Under the pieces are notes generated by a model, which had not been told where the DNA came from, did not search any database, and saw only the letters and a list, made by a program, of their open reading frames with translations. Shown here piece by piece: positions 15,602 to 25,314 of a stretch of 33,664 nt of DNA. The position numbers and the translations under genes are program-made. This stretch comes from an uncultured PS1 clade bacterium (GTDB lineage Bacteria > Pseudomonadota > Gammaproteobacteria > PS1 > Pseudothioglobaceae), in NCBI GenBank assembly GCA_938086805.1, contig CALKDH010000109.1:1-33664 (forward strand). The letters run 5' to 3'. How positions within the stretch are numbered: position 1 is the first letter of the stretch; every line of letters begins with the position of its first letter.

Positions 15602-18600
15602 ATGAAAAGCTATTCACATCTAGAATTTGAAGTTGACTACTCCCCACTAAGAAATAATATAAGAGAGTCAAGGGTCATGAGAGAGCTTGATGCACTGGAG
15701 TATCTCAAAGAATTTGATCAGACTAACTTAGATCAGCGAGCTATTTTTCAATCAAAAACGTCTGAAATTATAAAACAGCTCAGGAATTCGAGTCAGCCTG
15801 ACTTGTTGTCATTATTCGTCTCTGAGTACAATTTAACAAGTGAAGAGGGTCTTTCACTAATGACGCTAGTTGAGGCTTTTTTGAGGGTCCCTGATAACAA
15901 AACTAGAGATAAATTGTTTATTGATAAAGTTGCAAGTAAGGGATGGTCTCAGCATATTGGGACTAGTAATTCTTCTATGGTCAATATAGCAACGATAGCA
16001 CTAAATATTGCTGACAAAATGATAGCCCATGGAAGTAATAAAGAAATAAAGAGCAGGATTAAAAAGGCTATTGAGATTCTTTCAAGGCCGGGTATACGTT
16101 TTAGTGCGAACAACGTCATGCAGTTTTTTGCCAAACAGTTTGTTTTTGCAGAGACTATTGAGAGTGCTTTGAGAGGTCGAAAAGTAAAAAATAATCTCTA
16201 TTCATTTGATATGCTTGGTGAAGCCGCCTGGACAATGAATGATGCCGATAAGTACTTTAGAGCATATAAAAGTGCATTGATTGCAATAGGAAAGGGCAAC
16301 AAAAAAAAATCTGTTTCAGGCGCCAATGGAATATCAGTTAAACTCTCTGCACTTCACCCAAAGTACGACTTTTTGCATCGAGAAAGAGTTATGTCAGAAC
16401 TACTTCCTAGAGTCCTAGAGCTGGTTCAAATTGCACAGAGATACAACATAGGAATCAATATTGATGCGGAAGAAGCGGATCGCTTAGAGATATCACTAGA
16501 CATCATCGCTCAGGTAATGAAGATTATTGCAAATTCTTCATGGGAGGGTTTTGGTGTTGTTGTGCAGGCATACCAAAAGCGTGCATCGTCTGTGATTGAC
16601 TGGTTAAATCATAATTGTCAAAAACATAATATTAAAATTATGGTGAGACTTGTTAAAGGTGCCTACTGGGATAGCGAAATTAAGAATTCTCAAACGCTTG
16701 GAGATGTTGATTTTCCAGTGTTTACGAAGAAAATAAATACTGACTATTCCTTCTTGGTGTGCTCTCAAAAACTTCTCAGAATGAGAGAAAATATTTTCCC
16801 TCAATTTGCAAGTCATAATGCACACTCGCTTGTTAGTATCTGTGAGATGGCAGGAAATAGTATAGGCTATGAAGTTCAGAGACTGCATGGAATGGGTGAG
16901 TCATTGCATCAAGCTATTTCAAAAAAGTATGGAGTTGAATCGAGGGTTTATGCTCCAATTGGAAGCCACAAAGAGTTATTGGCCTATTTGATGAGACGTC
17001 TACTTGAAAACGGTGCAAACAGTTCTTTCATTAATCACTTGTTTGATGAAAATATAAGTCCTGAAAGCTTAGCTAGTGATGTTTTATCTCTTGTTGAGCA
17101 GGATTCTGAAAAGTCACACCCAAAGATTAAACTGCCAAAAGATATTTTTAATAATAGTCATCAAAATTCAAGCAGTGTGGTTCTCACTGAGCAGTTTGAT
17201 GTTGATGAGCTTTATAAAAGACAAAGTATTTGGCTTGATAATCAATGGAATGCAAAATCAATCATTGGTGGGTGTCTTATTAAAGGCATACCAGACCAAG
17301 AGGTTAGAAGTCCTTCTGATAGAAATGATATTGTTGGGCATGTTCTTTATGCAAGCCAGAGTCAATTAGAAAGATCAATCGAATCTGCAAATCATGCTTT
17401 TGATGAAGGTTTGACTGATAGAAAAAAAATTCTTAAGAGCTTGGAGCGAGCTGCAGAACTATATGAAGAAAACCAATATGAGTTGATGAGTCTAGCTATG
17501 AGAGAGGCTGGAAAAACGTATCAAGATGCAACAGATGAAGTTCGTGAAGCCGTTGATTTTCTTCGATACTATGCAAATTTATCAAGAGGCGTAATGCCAG
17601 GCCAAAGAAAGGCGAAAGGTATTTTTGTTTGCATTAGTCCCTGGAATTTTCCGCTAGCAATTTTTACAGGACAAATAGCTGCAGCGCTTTCCGTAGGAAA
17701 TGCTGTCATTGCAAAGCCTGCAGAAAGTACATCACTAATTGCTTACAGGGCCTCTGAACTTTTAATCGAAGCAGGAATTCCTGTTGGACTGTTTCAGCTA
17801 TGTTTGGGTAAGGGTTCTCAGGTTGGTTCATATCTCACTGGCAATAAGCAAATTTCTGGTGTTGCGTTCACAGGCTCAACACAAGTAGCAAAGCAGATCA
17901 AGCAAAGCTTAATTGATTGTGGCAATATTGAAGCAAGACTCATTGCTGAAACTGGTGGCTTGAATGCTATGGTAGTAGACTCTACTGCACTTTGCGAACA
18001 AGTTACAAGGGATGTTATTGATGGCGCATTTAAAAGTGCTGGGCAGCGCTGCTCAGCACTTAGAATTCTTCTTCTTCAAGATGATTGCTATGAAGAAGCT
18101 ATTTCTATGATTAAGGGCGCTATGAAAGAGATAGGTTTTGGAAATCCAAAACATCTTGATATAGAGTGTGGTCCTGTCATCAGTTCAGCTGCCCAAATTA
18201 AACTACAGAAATACATTGATAAAGCAAGACAAAAAAATCAGATTATTCAGGAGTTGGACTTTAAACCAGAAAGTGGTTTCTTTGTATCGCCGACATTAAT
18301 CCGTCTTGACACGATTGATGATATTAATGAGGAGTTCTTTGGCCCTATTTTGCATGTCCTGTCTTATAAGAATAATGAACTTGAAAAAACTATAGATCAG
18401 TTAAATTCAAAAGGGTTTGGACTAACCTTTGGAATTCACTCAAGAATTGAAAATAGAGTCAATGATATTTCATTGAGAGTGAATGTAGGAAACATATATA
18501 TTAATCGGAATCAGATTGGTGCTGTAGTTGGCTCTCAACCTTTTGGTGGTGAAGGTTTGTCTGGAACAGGCCCTAAAGCAGGAGGTCCAAACTCACTTCA

Positions 18601-19234
18601 CGGTTACAGCCAAAACCTTCTTTGTAGTGAAATATCAAATCATAAAATAATATTTAGTAATGAGCCTATAGTTGTTCAAGAGCTTCTTATTCCAACACTC
18701 AAGCTAAGTAGTGAATTGCTATTAAAAATGAAGATAGCGCTTCCAAATATAGAAGAGGAATTCTTTGAATTTTTATATCAAGAAGTTTTTAAATATACTA
18801 ATGAGATTAAATTGCCAGGACCTACAGGAGAATCAAACCAGTTAAGTTATAAACCCAAAGGAACAGTTTTGTGTCTTGGCCCTGAGTCAGATGTATTATT
18901 AAAGCAGACACTCTTGTCACTTTTTTTAGGAAATAGTGTCATTACTCAAATTTCTAGTAAGGACTTCGATATCTTGATTGAACTTGGATTAAAAAAAGAA
19001 AATATACACAGACTCAATGACTCTCCAAGCATTAGTTTATTAGAGAGTAGCTCATACAACGCCGTATTCTATTTTGGCAATTCCACTTCACTCCAAGAAC
19101 TTATACTGAGGTCACGAAGAGAGCTAATACCAATAGTAAGTTCAATTTATGAGCCCTGGGAGCTTATCAAAGAGAAAGTAATAACGGAGGACACAACCGC
19201 ATCAGGAGGCAATGCAAATCTTCTTGCGCTCTAA
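15602..19234 (+). CDS. putA: Bifunctional proline dehydrogenase / L-glutamate gamma-semialdehyde dehydrogenase
   Basis: PutA oxidises proline to P5C with FAD, then glutamate semialdehyde to glutamate with NAD+. The dehydrogenase barrel shows [31 protein letters not shown] and the substrate-binding RRLLENGAN (Arg465/Arg466). The aldehyde dehydrogenase part has [26 protein letters not shown] (Glu783), and AGQRCSALR with catalytic Cys817. A C-terminal domain ending [10 protein letters not shown] resembles the conserved tail of long PutAs. It has 1210 residues; the N-terminal ribbon-helix-helix DNA-binding domain of the 1320-residue E. coli PutA is absent, so autorepression is not expected. Control probably comes from the divergent Lrp-type gene. 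The stop overlaps that of the AraC-type gene. Confidence 0.96.
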   Translation: MKSYSHLEFEVDYSPLRNNIRESRVMRELDALEYLKEFDQTNLDQRAIFQSKTSEIIKQLRNSSQPDLLSLFVSEYNLTSEEGLSLMTLVEAFLRVPDNKTRDKLFIDKVASKGWSQHIGTSNSSMVNIATIALNIADKMIAHGSNKEIKSRIKKAIEILSRPGIRFSANNVMQFFAKQFVFAETIESALRGRKVKNNLYSFDMLGEAAWTMNDADKYFRAYKSALIAIGKGNKKKSVSGANGISVKLSALHPKYDFLHRERVMSELLPRVLELVQIAQRYNIGINIDAEEADRLEISLDIIAQVMKIIANSSWEGFGVVVQAYQKRASSVIDWLNHNCQKHNIKIMVRLVKGAYWDSEIKNSQTLGDVDFPVFTKKINTDYSFLVCSQKLLRMRENIFPQFASHNAHSLVSICEMAGNSIGYEVQRLHGMGESLHQAISKKYGVESRVYAPIGSHKELLAYLMRRLLENGANSSFINHLFDENISPESLASDVLSLVEQDSEKSHPKIKLPKDIFNNSHQNSSSVVLTEQFDVDELYKRQSIWLDNQWNAKSIIGGCLIKGIPDQEVRSPSDRNDIVGHVLYASQSQLERSIESANHAFDEGLTDRKKILKSLERAAELYEENQYELMSLAMREAGKTYQDATDEVREAVDFLRYYANLSRGVMPGQRKAKGIFVCISPWNFPLAIFTGQIAAALSVGNAVIAKPAESTSLIAYRASELLIEAGIPVGLFQLCLGKGSQVGSYLTGNKQISGVAFTGSTQVAKQIKQSLIDCGNIEARLIAETGGLNAMVVDSTALCEQVTRDVIDGAFKSAGQRCSALRILLLQDDCYEEAISMIKGAMKEIGFGNPKHLDIECGPVISSAAQIKLQKYIDKARQKNQIIQELDFKPESGFFVSPTLIRLDTIDDINEEFFGPILHVLSYKNNELEKTIDQLNSKGFGLTFGIHSRIENRVNDISLRVNVGNIYINRNQIGAVVGSQPFGGEGLSGTGPKAGGPNSLHGYSQNLLCSEISNHKIIFSNEPIVVQELLIPTLKLSSELLLKMKIALPNIEEEFFEFLYQEVFKYTNEIKLPGPTGESNQLSYKPKGTVLCLGPESDVLLKQTLLSLFLGNSVITQISSKDFDILIELGLKKENIHRLNDSPSISLLESSSYNAVFYFGNSTSLQELILRSRRELIPIVSSIYEPWELIKEKVITEDTTASGGNANLLAL

Positions 19235-20223
19235 AGCGAGTTAATTTTAAATGCAGTCGGTGTGAGTTGAGTTTGTCCTGTAAACCATCTCACAAAAGAG
19301 GAAGGTTCTGAATAACCTAAATGATATGAGATAACCTTAATAGAAAGTCCGCCCTTTATCATATGCTTTGATTTTTTTAATTTGAAGTCATTAAATACCT
19401 TACGAAAAGTTGTATTCTCTTTTAGCAATTGATTACGGAGTGAATTTTTACTTAATCCAAGATAGTTTGAAATTTCTTCAATATTGATTAAGTTGTAATG
19501 ATCCTCATAGTTATTCATAACCCTCTCAATCTTATCTCTGAGACTTAAGTTTGAATTAACTTTATCAGCCTTTTGTTTCAGAATACTGGTCAGATAATTC
19601 ACAAGATGAGGGTTGGAAAGGCTATTCTTTTTTATATAGTTTTTCTTGCTAATAAAAAGAGATGTTTCATCACAAGAGCAGTAGATAGGACAGTTAAACA
19701 GCGATTTTTCATTTATTCCTTGAGCTTGACTGCTTGTTTTTGTTTTAATCTGTTTAATTTGAAACCGTTTTGAGCGGATAAAAGATGCGACTATCGAAAG
19801 CCCTATGTTTTCATAAATAGATGGATGTTTAATTATTGGATCAGCAACTGATTGAATTTTTATTAATTTATCTTCATCAGTAATTAGAAAGTTTATGCCC
19901 TCAAGTTCAGTTCCAATAAAAGATTGAAGCAATGTTATGCCTTCCTTTAGATTTTTCGAGTAAATAAATGCTTGACCAAATGCCTCTCCATAGTTTGGTA
20001 TCACTTGCGCCATCCGACCAAAATTGATTGATACTAATTCATCCTCAAAAACTGATTCTGCATCAATCACGAATTTTAGAATTTTCTCGACAGGTATAGA
20101 TACATTTTGATTATCTAATAAACTCTTTGCTATTCCAACCCTTTCGAAAATTACCTCTACCTCAAAAGGATAGATTTGATGTAATCTTTGTATGCATCTC
20201 CAAACGCCACTATAAGTATTCAA
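19231..20223 (-). CDS. AraC family transcriptional regulator
   Basis: The 330-residue protein has an N-terminal domain resembling the arabinose-binding-like domain (residues ~20-200) found in OruR/ArgR-type and lipid-related AraC regulators. A C-terminal AraC/XylS double helix-turn-helix follows at ~245-327, with NIEEISNYLGLSKNSLRNQLL and the second helix pair IKVISYHLGYSEPSSFVRWF. The start is probably TTG at 20223, because an in-frame stop lies two codons upstream and no suitable ATG follows soon after; no Shine-Dalgarno is seen. It is convergent with putA (4-base overlap) and divergent from fadE. Its location suggests control of the fad operon; control of putA is the alternative. Confidence 0.85.
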   Translation of the reverse strand: MNTYSGVWRCIQRLHQIYPFEVEVIFERVGIAKSLLDNQNVSIPVEKILKFVIDAESVFEDELVSINFGRMAQVIPNYGEAFGQAFIYSKNLKEGITLLQSFIGTELEGINFLITDEDKLIKIQSVADPIIKHPSIYENIGLSIVASFIRSKRFQIKQIKTKTSSQAQGINEKSLFNCPIYCSCDETSLFISKKNYIKKNSLSNPHLVNYLTSILKQKADKVNSNLSLRDKIERVMNNYEDHYNLINIEEISNYLGLSKNSLRNQLLKENTTFRKVFNDFKLKKSKHMIKGGLSIKVISYHLGYSEPSSFVRWFTGQTQLTPTAFKINSL

Positions 20224-20246
20224 GATTTAAGTTAAATTACAATAAA

Positions 20247-20275
20247 ATGTTAATATTTTATAATAATATGTTAAT
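20247..20275. promoter_or_regulatory. Direct repeats ATGTTAAT, 21 bp apart, upstream of fadE
   Basis: ATGTTAAT occurs at 20247-20254 and 20268-20275, the same way round and offset by 21 bases, two helical turns. AraC-family proteins typically bind such direct repeats. The second copy overlaps the place where a -35 box for the TATACT at 20296-20301 would lie, where no good -35 exists. That is the layout of an activator-dependent promoter. The site lies 24 bases from the AraC-type start and 117 bases from fadE. Confidence 0.45.
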
Positions 20276-20295
20276 TTTAATTTGATATTTGTATT

Positions 20296-20301
20296 TATAC
20301 T
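20296..20301 (+). promoter_or_regulatory. Candidate -10 element of the fad operon
   Basis: TATACT matches the -10 consensus at five of six positions. No convincing -35 is found 16-18 bases upstream. Transcription from here would give a leader of about 85 bases to fadE. It is proposed together with the direct repeats just upstream. Confidence 0.35.
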
Positions 20302-20391
20302 AAACGCTATCAAAATAAGTTTATAGAGCCAATAATGAAGTTAAACAAAGGCCTTTGATTACTTTTACGTTTTTAATCAGGATTAAGATTT

Positions 20392-22848
20392 ATGTTAGAA
20401 AATATATTTGAATATTCTTTACTCTCTTTTCTTTTATCAATAGTATTGATTCTGTTGGTTCTCGTTAAGACAAATATAAAGATGTGGCAGTTGTGGCTAT
20501 TAGCGGTTGGATTAACTTATCCAGGAGCCGTTATTGCTAATCACTTTGGAGCTCAATTTCTCTTGCTTATTCTACTTGCAGTTGGAGCCCTTTTGGTTCC
20601 AACAATTAGACAGCTACTTTTCACAAAGCCACTTTACAAGATAATGCGAAAATCTTTGCCTCCGATTGGTGTAACAGAAAGTATTGCCCTAGAGGCTGGA
20701 AGTGTATGGTGGGACGCTGAACTTTTTCAGGGCGATCCAAATTGGAAAGAGTTGACCGAATTACAGGCAACAGAATTAACCGAAGAGGAGCAAAGCTTTG
20801 TTGATAATGAAGTTGAGATATTATGTGCAATGGTTGACTCTCATGAAATTCAATCCTCTCATGATTTACCTAAGGAAGTATGGAAATATATCTTTGAAAA
20901 AGGATTTTTAGGCTTAATTATTCCAAAAGAGTTTAATGGAAAAGGTTTTTCTCATTTTGCTCATGCAATTATTGTAGGCAAGCTCTCTTCAGCATCTCAA
21001 TTTTTAGGTATTGCAGTTATGGTTCCTAATTCTCTTGGTCCAGGAGAATTGCTTTTGAAATATGGCACCGATGAACAAAAGCAGCATTACCTTCCTCGAC
21101 TTGCAGAGGGCAAAGAAATCCCATGCTTTGGACTCACCTCGACTGTTGCTGGATCAGATGCAGGGTCTTTAATAGATAACGGAATAGTTTGCTATGACAA
21201 GTTTGAAGGAAAAGAGGTCTTGGGCTTAAAGCTGAATTGGGAAAAGCGTTATATCACTCTAGCACCAATTGCAACAGTTATTGGTTTAGCTTTTAAAGCT
21301 TATGATCCAGATAATTTACTTCCAGAGGATCACCCTCTTCACAGACAAAATGATCTAGGAATAACCTGTGCATTGATACCTCGAAAAACTAAAGGCCTGA
21401 GTATTGGTACAAGACACAAGCCAATTGGTGAGCCATTTCAAAATGGTCCAATCTTCGGAAAGGATGTATTTATACCAATGGATTGGGTTATTGGAGGAGA
21501 TAAAATGCTTGGACATGGTTGGAGGATGCTTATGGAATGCCTCAGTGTTGGAAGAGGAATTTCACTTCCAGTAACCGGTGCCTCAGCAACTCAAGCAATG
21601 CTCCTTACAACAAGTACATACTCTCAAACACGTGAGCAATTTGGAATACCCATTGCAAAAATGGAAGGAATTCAGGAAAAACTTTCAAATCTAGCTAGCA
21701 ATGCATATAGAGCTACTGCCAATATAAATCTTTCTACATGGGCTCTTGATGCAGGACACAGGCCTTCAATTATTTCTGCAATAGTGAAATATAGGAATAC
21801 ACAGCTACTTCAAAGCTCATCAATCGACGCCATGGATGTACATGGAGGTAGAGCGGTAATGGAGGGTAAAAGAAATTATGTATCCAAAGTTTATTCTGGC
21901 GCGCCCGTTGCAATAACCGTAGAGGGGGCAAATATTCTAACAAGAAGTCTGATGATTTTTGGTCAAGGACTCATTAGATGTCATAAAACGATGCTGGATG
22001 AGTTAAGAGCACTTCATGATGAAAGCAAAGATTCAATTAGTAAGTTTGATAAGGCACTTGTGACTCATGTGGGTAGTTTTATTAACAATATTGCTAGAGC
22101 AATTTTATTTTCTTGGACGCGTGGACGTCTAGCTAAACCCTATGGAGACCACACGACCAAAGTTTATTATAGAAATCTTTCAGTTTTGTCAGCTAAGTTT
22201 GCTTGTTTGACTGATATTGCCTCACTCCTTCTTGGAGGAGCGCTTAAGAGAAAGGAAATGATATCTGGAAGATTTGCAGATTCGATTTCAGCAATGTATG
22301 AAATTAGTGCTTGTATAAAACTTTATGAAGAGCAGTTTCAGGATGATGAAAATGCAAAGAATCTTCTTAAGCTTTCAGTCTTAACTCTGATTAAAGAGGC
22401 AGATACATCGATGCTTCAAAATATTGAAAGCATGCCAATCAATAGAGTAGCGAAATGGCTTTTGAGATTTTTATTTTTTCCACTCTCTGTTACAACTTCA
22501 AAAATTGATGACAAGTTAATTATCAACACTTCAAAATCTGTTCTTGATATTGATTGGATTGAAAGTAACCTAGCCACTTGTATATGTTCAAATCTAAAAG
22601 ATAAACCAGAACATCCATTCAATATACTTTTTCAAGGCTTTGAGGCTGGAAAGGAGTTAAAAGTATTGAGGGATAAAGCTAAAAAAGCTGGTTATAAATA
22701 TCAGCCAAGTATTACTTTAGAGTTTTGGCTTCAGGGTCTAGTTGATAATAAAACTTTATCTAAAGAGGATAAAGAGAATTGGTTAAGGTTGAATGATTTA
22801 GTTCTTGAAGCATTGAAGGTTGATGATTTCGAGAGTCTTGATAAATAA
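20392..22848 (+). CDS. fadE: Acyl-CoA dehydrogenase FadE
   Basis: FadE makes trans-2-enoyl-CoA, the first oxidation step of beta-oxidation, with FAD. The length of 818 residues is that of the gammaproteobacterial FadE type (E. coli 814). Three hydrophobic segments at ~9-25, 32-49 and 55-72 anchor it to the inner membrane. The dehydrogenase core follows: LPKEVWKYIFEKGFLGLIIPKEFNGKG, FGLTSTVAGSDAGSL near 246-260, and MDVHGGRAVMEGKRN at ~481. The C-terminal ~280 residues correspond to DUF1974. AGGA at 20380-20383 sets the start. It heads a six-gene operon and fadN-type follows after 15 bases. Confidence 0.95.
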   Translation: MLENIFEYSLLSFLLSIVLILLVLVKTNIKMWQLWLLAVGLTYPGAVIANHFGAQFLLLILLAVGALLVPTIRQLLFTKPLYKIMRKSLPPIGVTESIALEAGSVWWDAELFQGDPNWKELTELQATELTEEEQSFVDNEVEILCAMVDSHEIQSSHDLPKEVWKYIFEKGFLGLIIPKEFNGKGFSHFAHAIIVGKLSSASQFLGIAVMVPNSLGPGELLLKYGTDEQKQHYLPRLAEGKEIPCFGLTSTVAGSDAGSLIDNGIVCYDKFEGKEVLGLKLNWEKRYITLAPIATVIGLAFKAYDPDNLLPEDHPLHRQNDLGITCALIPRKTKGLSIGTRHKPIGEPFQNGPIFGKDVFIPMDWVIGGDKMLGHGWRMLMECLSVGRGISLPVTGASATQAMLLTTSTYSQTREQFGIPIAKMEGIQEKLSNLASNAYRATANINLSTWALDAGHRPSIISAIVKYRNTQLLQSSSIDAMDVHGGRAVMEGKRNYVSKVYSGAPVAITVEGANILTRSLMIFGQGLIRCHKTMLDELRALHDESKDSISKFDKALVTHVGSFINNIARAILFSWTRGRLAKPYGDHTTKVYYRNLSVLSAKFACLTDIASLLLGGALKRKEMISGRFADSISAMYEISACIKLYEEQFQDDENAKNLLKLSVLTLIKEADTSMLQNIESMPINRVAKWLLRFLFFPLSVTTSKIDDKLIINTSKSVLDIDWIESNLATCICSNLKDKPEHPFNILFQGFEAGKELKVLRDKAKKAGYKYQPSITLEFWLQGLVDNKTLSKEDKENWLRLNDLVLEALKVDDFESLDK

Positions 22849-22863
22849 GGATTTGGGGTAGGT

Positions 22864-25302
22864 ATGAAAGAATATTTTGATAAAGCATTTACTAAAATTG
22901 CTGTACTTGGTTCAGGCACAATGGGAGGCCAAATAGCTGCCCATTTTGCTAACTTAGGTTTTGATACCACAATGTTTGATACTAGCGAGGAAGCACTATC
23001 AAAATCGATAGCAATGATGAAAAAGTTAAAGCCTACTCCTTTTGCAAGTCCTTCTGTATCTGGATTAATTAAGACATCTACCTACGATGATTTAACTACT
23101 ATTTCTGGCTGTGACTTCATCATAGAGTCGATTGTTGAGAATCTAGATATCAAAAAAAAGCTCTTCAAGCAAATATCTCCTCACATCAATGACAATGCTA
23201 TTTTGGTAACGAATACATCTGGTTTGTCGATTCAAAAAATAGCTGAGTCAGCTCCAGATAGTTTAAGGAGTCGAATCTTTGGTGTTCATTTCTTTAATCC
23301 TCCTAGGTATTTGCCGCTCGTTGAGTTAATAAGAACGTCATATAGTGATGAAAGTTTATTAACGAAGGCTGAGGGTTTTATTACTTCAGCTCTAGGTAAA
23401 GAGGTTGTTTATGCAAAAGATAGTCCGGCTTTCGTAGCAAACAGGATTGGTGTATTTTCCTTTATGGCAGTTTTGAAACATGCTGAAAACTTTAACCTCT
23501 CAGCTGACACTGTAGATGCTCTCACTGGAAAGAGAATTGGAAGACCTGCAAGCGCTACGTTTAGAACTCTAGATGTTGTTGGCCTTGATGTCATGGCAAA
23601 CGTAGTAAAAAATATTTATGAAAACGCAAAGGATGATCCTTGGATTGAATTATTTCAGCTTCCAGATTGGATTGAGGCTCTAATTGAGAAAGGCTCGTTA
23701 GGAAGTAAAACACGAAAGGGAATCTATGAAAAAGTTGGTAAAGACATTTTTGTCTTCGACCCTAAAAAAGGAGAATATAGGCTCTCTGATAAAACTATTA
23801 GCTCTAAAGTAAAGAAGATAATAAAAGATAGTAGAACCATAGAAAATGCTCTTCTGGAGCTCTCAAAATGTGATGATCCTCAAGCTCAGTTCTTGTGGTC
23901 AGTTCATCGTGATGTATTTCACTACACTGCCTATCATCTTGAGCATGTTGCTGAAACTGCAAGATGCGTTGATATAGCTTTAAAGTCTGGATTTGCCTGG
24001 CAAAAAGGAATCTTTGAACAAGTTCAGATAACTGGTTGGTCTGAGGTAAGAGAGTTACTTAATCAAGATATTAAGAATGGAAAAACTCTTTCAAATCAAG
24101 CATTGCCTTCATGGGTCATGGATCAGGCTTTTGTCTACTCTGAGGATGGCGCATTCAATCCAAATAATAACCAGTTTATTCCAAGGTCCTCTCACCCAGT
24201 TTATGAAAGACAATTAAATAAGACGCTACTTAGTGGAGAGAAGAAGAGCCAATTAGATGTCTTGAAAGATGGTGAATCTATAAAATTGATTGATATCGGA
24301 AATGGTATTGCTAGCGTCTCTTTTAAGACAAAGATGAATGTATTGAGTTCAAGTGTTTTAACCGAGCTACCTGAATGCCTAGACTATCTGGAAAGCAATG
24401 GTTTTCATGCTCTGATTATCAAACAAGAGCAGGAGCATTTTTGTGCAGGTGCAAACCTTTATGAGGTTATCTCAGCAATTAAGCTTGGCCTACTTGAGAA
24501 GGATCCAGGTTTGTCTTCCAAAGCAAAAAAGAAGGCTTTTGAGGTTATGCACCCTGAGCTTCCTAAACTTGGAAAACTTTACTCAATCAAAAAAACTGTC
24601 CGCATGCTCCAAGATTTATTAATGCGACTAAAGCATGGAAAAATTCTAACAATTGCAGCTGTTGATGGGCTTGCACTTGGAGGAGGCTGTGAACTTTTAC
24701 TCCACTGCAATAGAGTGGTTGCCTCAATGAATTCCTTTATTGGACTTGTAGAGGTTGGCATTGGAGGAATCCCTGCTGGATGCGGTAGTAAGGAAATGGC
24801 GCTTAGGGCTTATTTAAACAAAGAGTCTGATGACATCTTTCCTCTGTTATCTAAGCATTTTGAGCAAATCGCAATGGCAAAGGTGTCAGCTAGTGCCCTA
24901 GAGGCAAAGGAAATGGGTTATCTCAAGAGTGAAGATGTCATCATCGCTAATCCAAGTGAGTTACTGTACGTTGCAAAACAGCAAGCTTTATCAATGCTTG
25001 AGTCAGGATTCAGATCTCCTCTTGATGACACATTTAAAGTGGTGGGTAAGGCTGGATATGCAAACATTATGGCTCAGGTTGCTAACCTATTTGAGGGCAA
25101 CTTCATGTCCGAACACGACAAATATTGCATATCCTCATTAGCCAAAGTGATGACAGGCTCGCTGGTTGAGGAGAACACGGTAGTCAATTCAAAAATGCTA
25201 CTAGACCTTGAAAGGAAATACTTTGTTGAACTTTTGGGCACAAAGAAAACTCAAGACAGAATTGAGTTTATGCTCAGAAATAGTAAACCCCTTCGTAATT
25301 AA
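22864..25302 (+). CDS. 3-hydroxyacyl-CoA dehydrogenase / enoyl-CoA hydratase fusion (FadN-type domain order)
   Basis: This 812-residue enzyme catalyses hydration of enoyl-CoA and oxidation of 3-hydroxyacyl-CoA. The dehydrogenase comes first: Rossmann motif GSGTMGG at residues 16-22 and the HFFNPP segment with catalytic His142. The crotonase fold comes last: HFCAGANLYEV for the oxyanion hole, GLALGGGCELLLHC and GLVEVGIGGIPAGCG, each keeping a catalytic Glu. E. coli FadB and FadJ have the opposite order. The present order is that of B. subtilis FadN (YusL). It lies between fadE and fadA, as its function predicts, with GGGGTAGGT upstream of the ATG. Confidence 0.93.
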   Translation: MKEYFDKAFTKIAVLGSGTMGGQIAAHFANLGFDTTMFDTSEEALSKSIAMMKKLKPTPFASPSVSGLIKTSTYDDLTTISGCDFIIESIVENLDIKKKLFKQISPHINDNAILVTNTSGLSIQKIAESAPDSLRSRIFGVHFFNPPRYLPLVELIRTSYSDESLLTKAEGFITSALGKEVVYAKDSPAFVANRIGVFSFMAVLKHAENFNLSADTVDALTGKRIGRPASATFRTLDVVGLDVMANVVKNIYENAKDDPWIELFQLPDWIEALIEKGSLGSKTRKGIYEKVGKDIFVFDPKKGEYRLSDKTISSKVKKIIKDSRTIENALLELSKCDDPQAQFLWSVHRDVFHYTAYHLEHVAETARCVDIALKSGFAWQKGIFEQVQITGWSEVRELLNQDIKNGKTLSNQALPSWVMDQAFVYSEDGAFNPNNNQFIPRSSHPVYERQLNKTLLSGEKKSQLDVLKDGESIKLIDIGNGIASVSFKTKMNVLSSSVLTELPECLDYLESNGFHALIIKQEQEHFCAGANLYEVISAIKLGLLEKDPGLSSKAKKKAFEVMHPELPKLGKLYSIKKTVRMLQDLLMRLKHGKILTIAAVDGLALGGGCELLLHCNRVVASMNSFIGLVEVGIGGIPAGCGSKEMALRAYLNKESDDIFPLLSKHFEQIAMAKVSASALEAKEMGYLKSEDVIIANPSELLYVAKQQALSMLESGFRSPLDDTFKVVGKAGYANIMAQVANLFEGNFMSEHDKYCISSLAKVMTGSLVEENTVVNSKMLLDLERKYFVELLGTKKTQDRIEFMLRNSKPLRN

Positions 25303-25314
25303 CTGGAGAATATG

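Noticed and set aside
20335-20358. A seven-codon frame (MKLNKGL) upstream of fadE as a leader peptide
   Set aside because: It has no Shine-Dalgarno and no regulatory codon run. Very short frames are expected by chance in AT-rich DNA.
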